Shown here piece after piece: positions 28,805 through 37,418 of a DNA stretch of 64,000 nt. The notes below the pieces were generated by a model that was not told the DNA's origin, did no database searches, and saw only the letters and a list, made by a program, of their open reading frames with translations. The position numbers were made by a program, and so were the translations under genes. Source of the DNA: Alkalicoccobacillus murimartini (lineage in GTDB: Bacteria; Bacillota; Bacilli; Bacillales; Bacillaceae_D); NCBI RefSeq assembly GCF_030813245.1, contig NZ_JAUSUA010000001.1, positions 930,001 to 994,000 of the forward strand, read 5' to 3'. Numbering within the stretch: the first letter of the stretch is position 1; the number at the start of each line of letters is the position of its first letter.

Positions 28805-28981
28805 TTATTCCTTTCTCAAAACAGCCGACTGCTCATTGAAAGTAATACCGAATATCATATAGGATTGTAAAAGGTGATCTAATATCCAACCATTTGCTGC
28901 TTCCTCGTTTAAAATTTCACTTAACTTCTCTCGACTTTTTTCGGTTGTTACATAAGGTAATTTAATTACTTTATATTCCAT
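28805..28981 (-). CDS. DUF4177 small protein
   Basis: 58 residues, MEYKVIKLPYVTTEKSREKL...LNEEAANGWILDHLLQSY...EQSAVLRKE. The E-Y-K-V start, the central NEEAANGW and a final hydrophobic strand are typical of DUF4177, a small alpha/beta protein of unknown function. ATG at 28981 is preferred because GGAGG lies 7 nt before it; the reading from 28999 would place that site inside the gene. Confidence 0.75.
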   Translation of the reverse strand: MEYKVIKLPYVTTEKSREKLSEILNEEAANGWILDHLLQSYMIFGITFNEQSAVLRKE

Positions 28982-29062
28982 ATCATCGCCTCCATCCATA
29001 TTATAGCAGAAGATTATATGTTAAGGTTTACCATTCTAATTTTTTGAAAGGGAATCTCTTAT

Positions 29063-29192
29063 ATGTATAATTTAGATTTAGTTTTCTGTCGAAAAGATGG
29101 TAGATATGAAGTTTATTCAAGAAACACTTGGACACGAATCAATGCAAATTACCAACGAAATATTGTTCCATGTAAATCACAATGTTTTCTGA
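29063..29192 (+). pseudogene. Internally deleted tyrosine recombinase (integrase) remnant
   Basis: One frame gives NLDLVFCRKDG, typical of the stretch before the catalytic His-x-x-Arg of phage/ICE integrases. At about 29099 the homology jumps to another frame, VDMKFIQETLGHESMQITNE, which is the LGHxS...T region near the catalytic Tyr, and stops at 29190-29192. The segment that should carry HxLRHT is missing, and the usual VYSH is replaced by ILFH. This is an internal deletion plus decay. Another remnant lies at 29674. Confidence 0.7.
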
Positions 29193-29396
29193 GCCAATCA
29201 AACAGCCCTTCTCTGAAGACTCTTTCTACCAATTCTTATCAGAGGAAAACCTTTCCGCTCAACAAATTCATAAATACCTTTTTCTCATGTATCTTAGTCC
29301 CAAAAGGGCATTTTTCACAATCGGATGGCATGATCATGAATGGTTTCATGTTCTTTCTCCCCATATTAAAAAAGCCTGCGTCATTCGCATGACCTT

Positions 29397-29642
29397 TTAC
29401 ATTAATATTCTTATTCCTTGGTAGATAACCGATAGGATAAACAAACCACCAAAAATAAATGCTAACATGTTTACTATATTTTTCGAATCTTTTCTTATAT
29501 CCAATAAAATCATTAGATAAGTAATCGCTGCGATAAAACACCAACTTGCATCTAACACCTTATTATCAGTGAAGAATGCTAAAACGAATATCACTACGCT
29601 AAGCAATACGAACCAAGGCCATACATTTTGGATTCCCTTCAC
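29397..29642 (-). CDS. Small hydrophobic membrane protein, unknown
   Basis: 81 residues with a GTG start behind GGGGTGAT. Three hydrophobic stretches (FVLLSVVIFVLAFF, WCFIAAITYLMILL, MLAFIFGGLFILSVIY) suggest three membrane helices. No family recognised. It lies between two integrase remnants on the opposite strand, so it may be a leftover of the lost element or a spurious reading; overlapping readings on both strands are less protein-like. Confidence 0.45.
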   Translation of the reverse strand: MKGIQNVWPWFVLLSVVIFVLAFFTDNKVLDASWCFIAAITYLMILLDIRKDSKNIVNMLAFIFGGLFILSVIYQGIRILM

Positions 29643-29673
29643 ACCATCACCCCACTACCAAATAATAGCATAT

Positions 29674-29880
29674 GAGTGGGTAAGCCGTAATGCTGAGTCA
29701 GACCCTAGTATGAAATGTATTCAATTAATTATTTGGAGACGGCTCAGAGAGTATCACATCAGATGTCTACGCGCATATCAGCGAGAATATTGAAAGAGAC
29801 ACCATAGAAAGCTACAAAAATTATATAGAATCCATTTTTCATCGGTCAAATAACGGTCATTTAAAAACCTCAGCCTCTTC
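29674..29880 (+). pseudogene. C-terminal remnant of a second tyrosine recombinase
   Basis: PSMKCIQLI, then a +1 shift near 29727-29731, then FGDGSESITSDVYAHISENI and ERDTIESYKNYIESIF. The ITSDVYAHI segment with its Tyr is the catalytic C-terminus of integrases, followed by the usual helical tail. The N-terminal 300 or so residues are missing and the reading has no proper stop before glnA. It differs from the remnant at 29063, so two different integrases decayed here. Confidence 0.7.
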
Positions 29881-29904
29881 CACCTCTAAACAAACGGTCA
29901 AAAT

Positions 29905-29936
29905 AAAAAACCCCCAACACCAAAAGCGTCAGGGGT
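29905..29936 (-). terminator. Terminator after glnA
   Basis: On the minus strand ACCCCTGACGC pairs with GTGTTGGGGGT (with G-U pairs) over 11 bp, loop of 5, followed by six T. Confidence 0.75.
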
Positions 29937-29944
29937 CCAACTTA

Positions 29945-31294
29945 TTAATAGGTTTCTAAATATTGATCTCTTTCCCACGGATGTACTTGTGTACGGAACA
30001 TATCCCACTCGATTTCCTTCGCTTCGATGAAGTGCTCTATGGCGTGTTCGCCTAGGGCTTCGACGATGACTTCATCGCCTACGAGTTTGTTAAGAGCGTC
30101 TTTAAGTGTAGCTGGAAGGTCATTGATACCTTCTTCGACACGCTCTTCTTTGCTCATTACATAGATGTTGCGGTCGGTTGCTTGTGGTGGAGTCATCTTG
30201 TTTTTGATTCCGTCAAGACCGGCTGCAAGCATTGCTGCAATAGCAAGATAAGGGTTAGCTGCTGGGTCTGGGCTACGAACTTCAATACGTGTGCTGATTC
30301 CACGAGATGAAGGGATACGAATAAGTGGTGAGCGGTTACGCATCGACCAAGCAACGTATACTGGTGCTTCATAGCCTGGAACTAGGCGCTTGTAAGAGTT
30401 CACAATTGGGTTCGTTAATGCAGTGAACGCCTCTGCGTGCTCAAGGATTCCAGCAAGGAACTGCATAGCCGTTTTGCTTAGCTGTGATTCTGTATTTTTA
30501 TCAAAGAACACATTTCCTTTTTCATTAAAAAGGGACATGTTGCAGTGCATACCTGAACCGTTTACACCAAACAATGGTTTAGGCATAAAGGTAGCATGAA
30601 GTCCGTGCTTACGTGCAATCGTTTTAACTACAAGCTTAAATGTTTGGATGTTATCGCATGTCGTAATCGCATCCGCATATTTGAAATCGATTTCGTGTTG
30701 TCCAGGAGCTACTTCATGGTGAGATGCTTCAATCTCAAAGCCCATGTCCTCAAGTTCAAGTACGATATCACGACGACAATTTTCACCTAGATCCGTAGGA
30801 GCTAAGTCAAAATATCCACCTTTATCATTTAACTCAAGTGTCGGCTCGCCTTTTTCATCATTTTTGAATAAGAAGAATTCAGGCTCTGGCCCAATGTTAA
30901 AGTCTGTGAAGCCAAGTGCTTCAGCTTGTTTAAGAACTCGCTTAAGAATACCACGTGGGTCCCCTTCAAACGGAATCGGCTCTTCACCTGGTTTAGTTGG
31001 CTGATAGATATCACAAATTAGACGTGCTACTTTACCCTTTTCAGGTGTCCAAGGGAATACAACCCACGTATCTAAGTCAGGGTATAGATACATATCTGAT
31101 TCTTCAATGCGGACAAAGCCCTCGATTGATGAACCATCAAACATCATCTTGTTGTCTAATGCTTTAGAAAGCTGATCAATTGGAATCTCTACGTTTTTGA
31201 TTGTTCCTTGCAGATCAGTAAACTGCAAGCGAATAAAACGGACATTATCCTCTTGAGCAATGCGTGTAATGTCTTCTTTTGAATATGATGACAT
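29945..31294 (-). CDS. glnA: Glutamine synthetase, type I
   Basis: 449 residues. It joins ammonia to glutamate using ATP, the main entry of nitrogen. Motifs seen: [17 protein letters not shown] (N-terminal beta-grasp contribution to the active site), [36 protein letters not shown] and the C-terminal [10 protein letters not shown]. No adenylylation Tyr context is expected in the Bacillus GS-I-alpha form. In B. subtilis glnA follows its repressor gene glnR; here the upstream gene is ynbB and no glnR is present. Start ATG behind GGAGAGG. Confidence 0.97.
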   Translation of the reverse strand: MSSYSKEDITRIAQEDNVRFIRLQFTDLQGTIKNVEIPIDQLSKALDNKMMFDGSSIEGFVRIEESDMYLYPDLDTWVVFPWTPEKGKVARLICDIYQPTKPGEEPIPFEGDPRGILKRVLKQAEALGFTDFNIGPEPEFFLFKNDEKGEPTLELNDKGGYFDLAPTDLGENCRRDIVLELEDMGFEIEASHHEVAPGQHEIDFKYADAITTCDNIQTFKLVVKTIARKHGLHATFMPKPLFGVNGSGMHCNMSLFNEKGNVFFDKNTESQLSKTAMQFLAGILEHAEAFTALTNPIVNSYKRLVPGYEAPVYVAWSMRNRSPLIRIPSSRGISTRIEVRSPDPAANPYLAIAAMLAAGLDGIKNKMTPPQATDRNIYVMSKEERVEEGINDLPATLKDALNKLVGDEVIVEALGEHAIEHFIEAKEIEWDMFRTQVHPWERDQYLETY

Positions 31295-31398
31295 GGTATG
31301 TACCTCTCCTTTATTCGAATGAATTTATAGGAAGAACATCTGCACAAGGCATAGTTCGACTTATTTATTTTATATTTTTAATACTTTCCCTCTTTCTC

Positions 31399-31427
31399 AT
31401 CCTACTAAACGTCGGTGTTCGCGTCAA
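31399..31427 (-). promoter_or_regulatory. Sigma-A promoter of glnA
   Basis: Minus strand: -35 TTGACG (31422-31427), 17-nt spacer, -10 TAGGAT (31399-31404), about 105 nt before the start. I saw no TGTNA-N7-TNACA (GlnR/TnrA) site in 31295-31440. Confidence 0.6.
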
Positions 31428-31439
31428 ATTCTGAATCTT

Positions 31440-32693
31440 CTAGTTATTATGGGATAGAATACCATCTAATGCTTGCATCACAGCTATTTTTACATGTTCA
31501 TATGTTAATCCACCTTGCACATACGCTGTATAGGGTGGACGAATAGGACCGTCGGCTGTTAATTCGATGCTTGCTCCTTGGATAAAGGTACCCGCTGCCA
31601 TGATCACGTCATCACTATACCCAGGCATAAACCCAGGCTGCGGCGTAACATGTGCATTTATTGGTGAAGCCGCTTGAATAGCTTGGCAAAAGGACACCAT
31701 CGACTTGGCATCTGGAAAGTGCACGGCTTGAATTAAGTCCGTACGAGGCTTGTTCCAAGCAGGTGTGGAGCGATGACCAGCTAGTTCGAGCAGTGAAGCA
31801 GTAAACACTGCTCCTTTTACAGCTTGAGAGACAACATGAGGGGCTAGGAAAAAACCTTGATACATTTCAAGTAAGCTATAAAGGCTCGCTCCGCCCTCTG
31901 CCCCAATACCTGGTGCTGCTAGTCGATAGGAAGCCAATTCGACATATTCAGCCTTGCCTGCTAAGTAGCCACCTGTTTTCACAAGGCCACCACCTGGATT
32001 TTTGATCAATGAACCTGCCATTAGGTCTGCGCCTACATGGCATGGCTCAAGCTCTTCAACGAATTCTCCATAACAGTTATCGACAAAAATGACGACATCC
32101 TCTTTCACGCTGCGAATGTCTTTAATCATAGCTTCTATTTCCTTGATTGTAAAAGACGGTCGATCGGCATACCCACAAGAACGTTGAATACCAATCATCT
32201 TAGTCTGAGGGCCAATGGCAGCTTGAACAGCTTGCATATCCACTGCTCCATCTTCAAAAAGATCAATAGCTTGATAGGTTATGCCAAATTCCTTAAGAGA
32301 TCCTTTTCCATTTCCACGGATTCCGACAATCTCTTCTAGCGTATCATATGGATTTCCTGTGATATAAAGCAGCTCATCTTTAGGACGAAGCACACCGAAT
32401 AAAGCTGTTGCAATCGCATGTGTGCCAGAGATAATTTGTGGTCTAACAAGAGCAGCTTCTGCTCCAAATACATCAGCATAGACCTTCTCTAAGGTGTCTC
32501 GACCTGCGTCATCATAGCCATATCCTGTTGACGGAGTGAAGTGAAAGTCTGATACTTGATGCTTTTTAAACGATTCCATCACCCTAGCCTGATTATGCAA
32601 GGCTACCGCTTCAATTCTTTGGTGGGCTTGTTTAATTTGTTCTTCCGCTTGTGTTGCTAGAGAAACTATTTTTTCTGCATTCTGTAAATTCAT
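31440..32693 (-). CDS. ynbB: PLP-dependent Cys/Met-metabolism family protein YnbB
   Basis: 417 residues of the aluminium-resistance/methionine gamma-lyase-like family. The PLP Lys is in AGSLIKNPGGG, preceded by the cofactor-binding VIFVDNCYGEF; STGYGYDDAGRDTLE at the N-terminus and PGIGAEGG are family marks. The reaction in Bacillus is not established. It follows hflX by 5 nt, the spoVK-ynbA(hflX)-ynbB order of B. subtilis. Start ATG lies behind AGTAGACCTC, a weak site overlapping the hflX stop region. Confidence 0.9.
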   Translation of the reverse strand: MNLQNAEKIVSLATQAEEQIKQAHQRIEAVALHNQARVMESFKKHQVSDFHFTPSTGYGYDDAGRDTLEKVYADVFGAEAALVRPQIISGTHAIATALFGVLRPKDELLYITGNPYDTLEEIVGIRGNGKGSLKEFGITYQAIDLFEDGAVDMQAVQAAIGPQTKMIGIQRSCGYADRPSFTIKEIEAMIKDIRSVKEDVVIFVDNCYGEFVEELEPCHVGADLMAGSLIKNPGGGLVKTGGYLAGKAEYVELASYRLAAPGIGAEGGASLYSLLEMYQGFFLAPHVVSQAVKGAVFTASLLELAGHRSTPAWNKPRTDLIQAVHFPDAKSMVSFCQAIQAASPINAHVTPQPGFMPGYSDDVIMAAGTFIQGASIELTADGPIRPPYTAYVQGGLTYEHVKIAVMQALDGILSHNN

Positions 32694-32698
32694 GAGGT

Positions 32699-33967
32699 CT
32701 ACTCCTGTTCTGGTTCTTCAGCACGTAACACGGATACAAGCGGACTATCCGCCATGACATATCCTGATACACTATAGCTATTTTTGTCTTCATCCCATTC
32801 CAGGTTTTTGACAATTGTATTGGTTTTAATCGTAGACAATAGTTTGCCATCGGAAGGCTCCACTTGTACTTGGTATTCAAGCATTTGCTTAATAAGCTCT
32901 CGTTCGATTTGCTCTGTTAATAATGTGATGTCTTCTGGCTTATAGGCACTCATCTCAACTGAAGGATATGAATGATCCGGGTAAAAAGCTCCAGTCCGCT
33001 TCTCTTCTTTATTATAAATAATCAATTGCGGAATGTGATCCACTTTTAATTCGTTGATCAGCTCTTGTACTGTATGCTGATGCTGCTCATATTCCTGGTG
33101 GGAACTATCCACAACATGCAAAATCAAATCAGCCTCAGCCAATTCCTCTAACGTGGAACGAAAGGCAGCGATTAAAGAGGTCGGTAAATCACGAATAAAA
33201 CCTACTGTATCTGATAGCACAACGCCTAGACCCGATGGTAAACGAAACTGTCTAGTTGTCGGATCCAGTGTAGCAAACAGCATGTCCTGCTCAAGAATGT
33301 CGGCTTCAGTTAACCGATTGAGCAATGTTGATTTGCCTGCATTTGTGTAGCCAACAAGTGCAACCTGGATTATATTATTTTGTTGACGACGCTCTCTATA
33401 GCGTTTACGATGCTCTACCACCGTTTTTAGCTGTCGCTCAATATCAGTCATTCTACGCTTAATGTGACGACGATCCGTTTCTAGCTGAGTTTCACCTGGC
33501 CCTTTACTACCAATTCCACCACCCTGTCTAGACAAGGCAAGACCTTGACCTGCTAATCGAGGCAATAGATAACTAAGTTGCGCCAGTTCAACCTGAAGTT
33601 TACCTTCTCTTGAATTCGCTCGTTTTGCGAAAATATCTAAAATAAGTTGGGTACGATCAACCACGGTTACACCTGTCTCACGGTTCACATTACGAACCTG
33701 ACCGGTGGTTAGTTCGTCATTAAATACGATTAGATCCGCTTCCACTTCTTCTGCTAGCAAAGCCAGTTCTGCGACTTTACCCGCACCAAGGTACGTTGAA
33801 GGTTCTACTTTATCTCTATTCTGTGTAAGTGATGCCACAATATCTCCGTCAACCGAGCGAACTAAACCATCCAGCTCTTTCATCGATTGTTCAAAGCTTG
33901 CTTCGTTCCCGTTAAACTGGCACCCAACAAGGATTACCCGTTCTTTTTTATTCTTAGTAAATGTCAA
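32699..33967 (-). CDS. hflX: GTPase HflX (YnbA)
   Basis: 422 residues. N-terminal HflX domain (VEPSTYLGAGKVAEL, FNDELTTGQVRN), a Gly-rich linker (RQGGGIGSKGPGETQLETDRR), then the G domain with G1 GYTNAGKST, G3 DTVGFI and G4 YNKE. HflX binds ribosomes and can split stalled or stress-damaged 70S particles. I start at the TTG at 33967 behind AGGAAGG, giving the family length. The longer reading from an ATG at 34033 has no ribosome-binding site and would include a perfect hairpin at 33995-34018. Confidence 0.9.
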   Translation of the reverse strand: MTFTKNKKERVILVGCQFNGNEASFEQSMKELDGLVRSVDGDIVASLTQNRDKVEPSTYLGAGKVAELALLAEEVEADLIVFNDELTTGQVRNVNRETGVTVVDRTQLILDIFAKRANSREGKLQVELAQLSYLLPRLAGQGLALSRQGGGIGSKGPGETQLETDRRHIKRRMTDIERQLKTVVEHRKRYRERRQQNNIIQVALVGYTNAGKSTLLNRLTEADILEQDMLFATLDPTTRQFRLPSGLGVVLSDTVGFIRDLPTSLIAAFRSTLEELAEADLILHVVDSSHQEYEQHQHTVQELINELKVDHIPQLIIYNKEEKRTGAFYPDHSYPSVEMSAYKPEDITLLTEQIERELIKQMLEYQVQVEPSDGKLLSTIKTNTIVKNLEWDEDKNSYSVSGYVMADSPLVSVLRAEEPEQE

Positions 33968-33994
33968 TAGTCTCTTCCTTCCTAACACACGTAA

Positions 33995-34018
33995 GAAGCA
34001 GAATCTATGTTCTGCTTC
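33995..34018. terminator. Hairpin between spoVK and hflX
   Basis: GAAGCAGAA and TTCTGCTTC form a perfect 9-bp stem with a 6-nt loop in the spoVK-hflX gap. No T run follows on the minus strand, so it may be a processing or attenuation hairpin rather than a full terminator. Confidence 0.45.
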
Positions 34019-34053
34019 CCTTTCACGATTCATAATCTCATTTATGCCGCTCT

Positions 34054-34998
34054 TTAGAGTTTATCATGACTATCCTGAAATTTAAAATCCTCGGCTGTTA
34101 AAGTGATAAGTGCCTGCTTATCATACAGATGATATTTCATTAATCGAACAGCTTGTTGCCTTACTGCCTTTTCAATTAGGTTCCGCATATACCGTCCATT
34201 ACTAAAGGTAGATTCATTTTCTAAGCGAATGATTTTCATATGATCTCGCACTAAAATCTCTGCTTCTTTATTCAGCTGATAATCACGATCTTTAGCCATT
34301 CCGTGAATCATTTCCATCAGTTCCTGAGTGGAGTAATTCGGAAAATCAATGGTAATTGGGAAGCGGGATGGGAGTCCAGGATTTAAGGAAAGGAAATGGT
34401 CCATCTCTTTGGAATAACCGGCAAGAATGAGAATAAAGTCATGTAATTTATCCTCCATCCCCTTTACGAGGGTATCTATTGCTTCCTTTCCAAAATCCTT
34501 TTCTCCTCCTCGAGCAAGCGAATAGGCCTCATCAATAAATAAGACTCCACCACTTGCCTGCTTCATCAACTCCCTCGTTTTCTGGGCCGTATGACCAATG
34601 TATTCTCCTACCAGATCCGCACGTTCTGCTTCCACAAAATGTCCTTTTGATAGCACATGCATGTCGTGAAAAAAACGCGATATGACCCGAGCCACTGTTG
34701 TTTTACCTGTACCTGGATTTCCCTTGAATATCATGTGTAAAACCTGTTTATGTGTCTTTAATCCTTGAAGCTCTCTTCGCTGATTCATATAAAGCCAAGC
34801 GTAGATCTCCTTGACTAATCGTTTCACTTCTTCTAAACCAACATATTGCTTTAATTGTTCCTCAAACCGAATGAGCGTATCATGTGTTTGACGCTCTTCC
34901 TCGGTTTGCATCCAATCATCTGTTCCTGCTGTCTGACCTTGCTGATTCAATACGACATTTATTCGAGCATTTTTCTTCAAGTTTGTTGGGTGATTCAT
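34054..34998 (-). CDS. spoVK: Stage V sporulation protein K (SpoVK), AAA ATPase
   Basis: 314 residues with a single AAA module: Walker A GNPGTGKTT, GVLFIDEAYSLARGG as Walker B and sensor, and NGRYMRNLIEKAVRQQAVR near the C-terminus. The N-terminal 75 residues include LKQYVGLEEVKRLVKEIYAW. SpoVK mutants of B. subtilis are blocked late in spore maturation; the target of the ATPase is not known. It has the same neighbours (ynbA/hflX, ynbB) as in B. subtilis. Start ATG behind GGGGGATG. Confidence 0.93.
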   Translation of the reverse strand: MNHPTNLKKNARINVVLNQQGQTAGTDDWMQTEEERQTHDTLIRFEEQLKQYVGLEEVKRLVKEIYAWLYMNQRRELQGLKTHKQVLHMIFKGNPGTGKTTVARVISRFFHDMHVLSKGHFVEAERADLVGEYIGHTAQKTRELMKQASGGVLFIDEAYSLARGGEKDFGKEAIDTLVKGMEDKLHDFILILAGYSKEMDHFLSLNPGLPSRFPITIDFPNYSTQELMEMIHGMAKDRDYQLNKEAEILVRDHMKIIRLENESTFSNGRYMRNLIEKAVRQQAVRLMKYHLYDKQALITLTAEDFKFQDSHDKL

Positions 34999-35144
34999 CT
35001 CACATCCCCCTTTTCCAATCTAAAACTGTATTTACTACGTACACTACTATACGCTTTTGCACAAAAAGCGTGACAATCGCCTATTTTCTTCTTGATTCAA
35101 GTGTATGTATTGGTATACTAAAAAGAAAAGTGAGGAACCAGCTT

Positions 35145-36149
35145 ATGACTGATTTGTATACTCATCCTGAATTTGTTATTGATTTTCTTGATTCATTGAA
35201 GGAAAAGGGACGTGCATCTTCAACTATTAAGCGGTACAGCTATGATTTAGAGGACTTTTTTAAATGGATGATGAACTACCATGACAAAGATGCGTTTACG
35301 GTCTGGTCCACATTGACCTATGACCAGTTAGATGAGTTCTTTTTGTATCTTATGGAGAAAAGAGCGTACAAAGTACGAACAATTCGTAGAATTATTTCCG
35401 TTACAAAACAATTAGCTAAATTTACGATTACTAGTGACTTAATCACTCGACATCCTGCCACCATTTATGATGCTCCTAAGCTTGAGGTATCCCCTTTGAC
35501 ACGAGATGAATGGCTGTCTCATGAAGAGGTAGAACGCTTGCTTACATCCGTTCAGTCTGAAGACGGTCTGACAGAAAATCAAAAGCTAGCTCGTCCTATG
35601 CTAACCAAACGAAATGATTGGATTTTTTCGTTATTTTTAATTTACGGGTTAACCTTACAGGAAGTCGCTCGAATCTCGATGTTTGATATTCAGTTTGCGC
35701 GAAATCAACTGCTCATCAAATCAAGCATGGATGCAACAAAATCGAGGACGATTGATTTGAAGGAAGAAGACAAACAAAAGGCGTTTACATATTATCAAAT
35801 GATCCCTGAGCCTGTTCGACCAAGACAGCATAGCAAGGAACCATTCCACATTGCCTTTGATTTTCAGCGAAAGACTTTTCACTGGTCGTATGAACAAGAT
35901 CATCCAAAGGCACTGACGGAAATAGCAATTCAAAAAATGATACGGAATGAAGTGGAGCGTGCCGGTTTACGTAAAGGGATCTCCGCTCAGCATCTCCGTC
36001 ATACCTTTATTCTACAGCAGCTTTGCTCTGGAACATCGGTTAGTGAATTACAACAGTACCTAGGCTTTTCAAGCGCCTTATCATTAGATCGTTGTTTATT
36101 AACATTAGACCATTTAAATGAGCAAGAGCGCTTATTATTAATTAGTTAA
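35145..36149 (+). CDS. XerC/D-like protein lacking most catalytic residues
   Basis: 334 residues. An N-terminal SAM-like core-binding domain (FVIDFLDSLKEKGRASSTIK) and a C-terminal tyrosine-recombinase fold (YGLTLQEVARISMFDI, ISAQHLRHTFILQQ, ELQQYLGFSSALSLDRCLL). Against XerD, the first catalytic Arg (GLR) is Thr, the His of HxLRH is Gln, the LGH His is Phe, and the Tyr position reads Cys; only the central Arg and perhaps the Lys remain. It is an intact reading frame. Start ATG at 35145 behind TGAGGAAC; the longer reading from 34884 overlaps spoVK antisense. Plus-strand gene in a minus-strand region. Confidence 0.75.
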   Translation: MTDLYTHPEFVIDFLDSLKEKGRASSTIKRYSYDLEDFFKWMMNYHDKDAFTVWSTLTYDQLDEFFLYLMEKRAYKVRTIRRIISVTKQLAKFTITSDLITRHPATIYDAPKLEVSPLTRDEWLSHEEVERLLTSVQSEDGLTENQKLARPMLTKRNDWIFSLFLIYGLTLQEVARISMFDIQFARNQLLIKSSMDATKSRTIDLKEEDKQKAFTYYQMIPEPVRPRQHSKEPFHIAFDFQRKTFHWSYEQDHPKALTEIAIQKMIRNEVERAGLRKGISAQHLRHTFILQQLCSGTSVSELQQYLGFSSALSLDRCLLTLDHLNEQERLLLIS

Positions 36150-36151
36150 AA

Positions 36152-36201
36152 TAAAACAAGCTGTTCCTAGCCTAATGGGCTTCGGGACAGCTTGTTTTTT
36201 T
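36152..36201. terminator. Bidirectional terminator between the Xer-like gene and hfq
   Basis: AAACAAGCTGTTCC and GGGACAGCTTGTTT form a long stem (one mismatch), with T on the plus side and A/T on the other; the two flanking genes converge here. Confidence 0.75.
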
Positions 36202-36215
36202 GATGAGGGTTCGAC

Positions 36216-36449
36216 CTATTCGTCTGCTTCGGTTTTTAACTGAACATTTCGCTGAGGTGCAAAGGTTGAGATCGCATGCTTATAGACAAGCTGTTGCTTT
36301 CCTTCTGTTTCCACAATCACCGTAAAGTTATCAAATCCTTTTATTTGACCACGTAATTGAAAACCATTAAGTAAAAATACTGTAATAGGAATCGAATCTT
36401 TACGTAGTTGATTTAGAAATTGATCTTGAATGTTAATTCCTTGTTTCAT
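36216..36449 (-). CDS. hfq: RNA chaperone Hfq
   Basis: 77 residues, [34 protein letters not shown] with the Sm1 motif, [12 protein letters not shown], and the Sm2 motif [10 protein letters not shown]. It forms a hexameric ring binding small RNAs and A-rich RNA. ATG at 36449 behind GAGGAGGT; the reading from 36482 starts before that site. It follows miaA, the common bacterial order. Confidence 0.96.
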   Translation of the reverse strand: MKQGINIQDQFLNQLRKDSIPITVFLLNGFQLRGQIKGFDNFTVIVETEGKQQLVYKHAISTFAPQRNVQLKTEADE

Positions 36450-36489
36450 CTGTATAGACCTCCTCTGTTTATATGTATACATTCGTCAT

Positions 36490-37407
36490 TTACGAATCGT
36501 TTCCTTCAATGAAATTCTTAATTTGACTAAAAAGTACATCTTTCTCTTCCATTCCAGCATCAAACCATGTGATATCCATCTTGTTACGGAACCAGGTCAG
36601 CTGGCGTTTCGCATATCGACGTGAATTTCTCTTTAATAAATCAATCGCTTCTTCTTTTGTGCACTCACCACGTAGATACATGATGATTTCTTTGTAACCG
36701 ATCGCTTGGGCGGATGGTTGGTCGTTTAATCCTTGTTCCATCAACGACTGTACCTCAGATAATAAGCCATCTTCCATCATCTTGTCTACACGTTGATTGA
36801 TTCGTTGATACAGAAGATCACGATCGAGATCTAAGCCAATAGCTAGAAATGGACGCGTTGGCTCTTGAATTTGTTGCTTAGAGAACGGCTCACCTGTTAC
36901 ATGATGCACTTCTAACGCCCGAATCACTCGTCTCACATTGTTTTGATGGATATCAAGGGCTGCCTGTGGATCAACAGCTGCTAGTAGCTTATGAACGGAT
37001 TCATTGCCATCTGTAGCCGCCATATTTTCCAATCTAAGACGAAACTCTCTATCTTCCGGGCGATCAGCAAATTGATAGCTGTGGGTTATGGATTGAATAT
37101 ATAAGCCTGTCCCACCTACTAAAACTGGCTGTTTGTTCCGCTTCGCTAGATCATCAAGCAACACCGTACACCGTTCTTGAAATTCAGCAACCGAAAAGGA
37201 TTCATCCGGTTCTTTGATATCAATTAAATGATGCGGCACACCGTCCATCTCTTTCGTGGTGACTTTGGCTGTTCCAATGTCCATGCCCTTATACACTTGC
37301 ATGGAATCACCACTAATCACTTCTCCATCTAGTGCTTTGGCTAGCTTGATTCCCAAATCTGATTTCCCTACAGCTGTAGGCCCTGCAATGACCAAAAGCT
37401 TTTTCAT
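36490..37407 (-). CDS. miaA: tRNA dimethylallyltransferase MiaA
   Basis: 305 residues. P-loop GPTAVGKSDLG; DSMQVYKGMDIGTAK; LVGGTGLYIQSI; QAIGYKEI and RRYAKRQLTWFRN near the C-terminus. It adds the isopentenyl group to A37 of tRNAs reading UNN codons; MiaB (44086-45693) then methylthiolates the same base. Start at the ATG at 37407 (MKKLLVIAG) behind GTGAGG; a GTG at 37422 is the alternative. Confidence 0.95.
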   Translation of the reverse strand: MKKLLVIAGPTAVGKSDLGIKLAKALDGEVISGDSMQVYKGMDIGTAKVTTKEMDGVPHHLIDIKEPDESFSVAEFQERCTVLLDDLAKRNKQPVLVGGTGLYIQSITHSYQFADRPEDREFRLRLENMAATDGNESVHKLLAAVDPQAALDIHQNNVRRVIRALEVHHVTGEPFSKQQIQEPTRPFLAIGLDLDRDLLYQRINQRVDKMMEDGLLSEVQSLMEQGLNDQPSAQAIGYKEIIMYLRGECTKEEAIDLLKRNSRRYAKRQLTWFRNKMDITWFDAGMEEKDVLFSQIKNFIEGNDS

Positions 37408-37418
37408 GATATGCAGCC

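Noticed and set aside
29182-29544. Overlapping readings on both strands between the integrase remnants
   Set aside because: The plus-strand readings continue past the integrase stop without family similarity and the minus-strand 101-residue one overlaps the more hydrophobic 81-residue candidate; none is protein-like enough.
33968-34033. N-terminal extension of HflX from the ATG at 34033
   Set aside because: No ribosome-binding site, contains a perfect hairpin, and exceeds the family length; the TTG at 33967 is better placed.
34884-35144. Upstream extension of the Xer-like reading frame
   Set aside because: It runs antisense through the start of spoVK and its promoter region and has no recombinase similarity.
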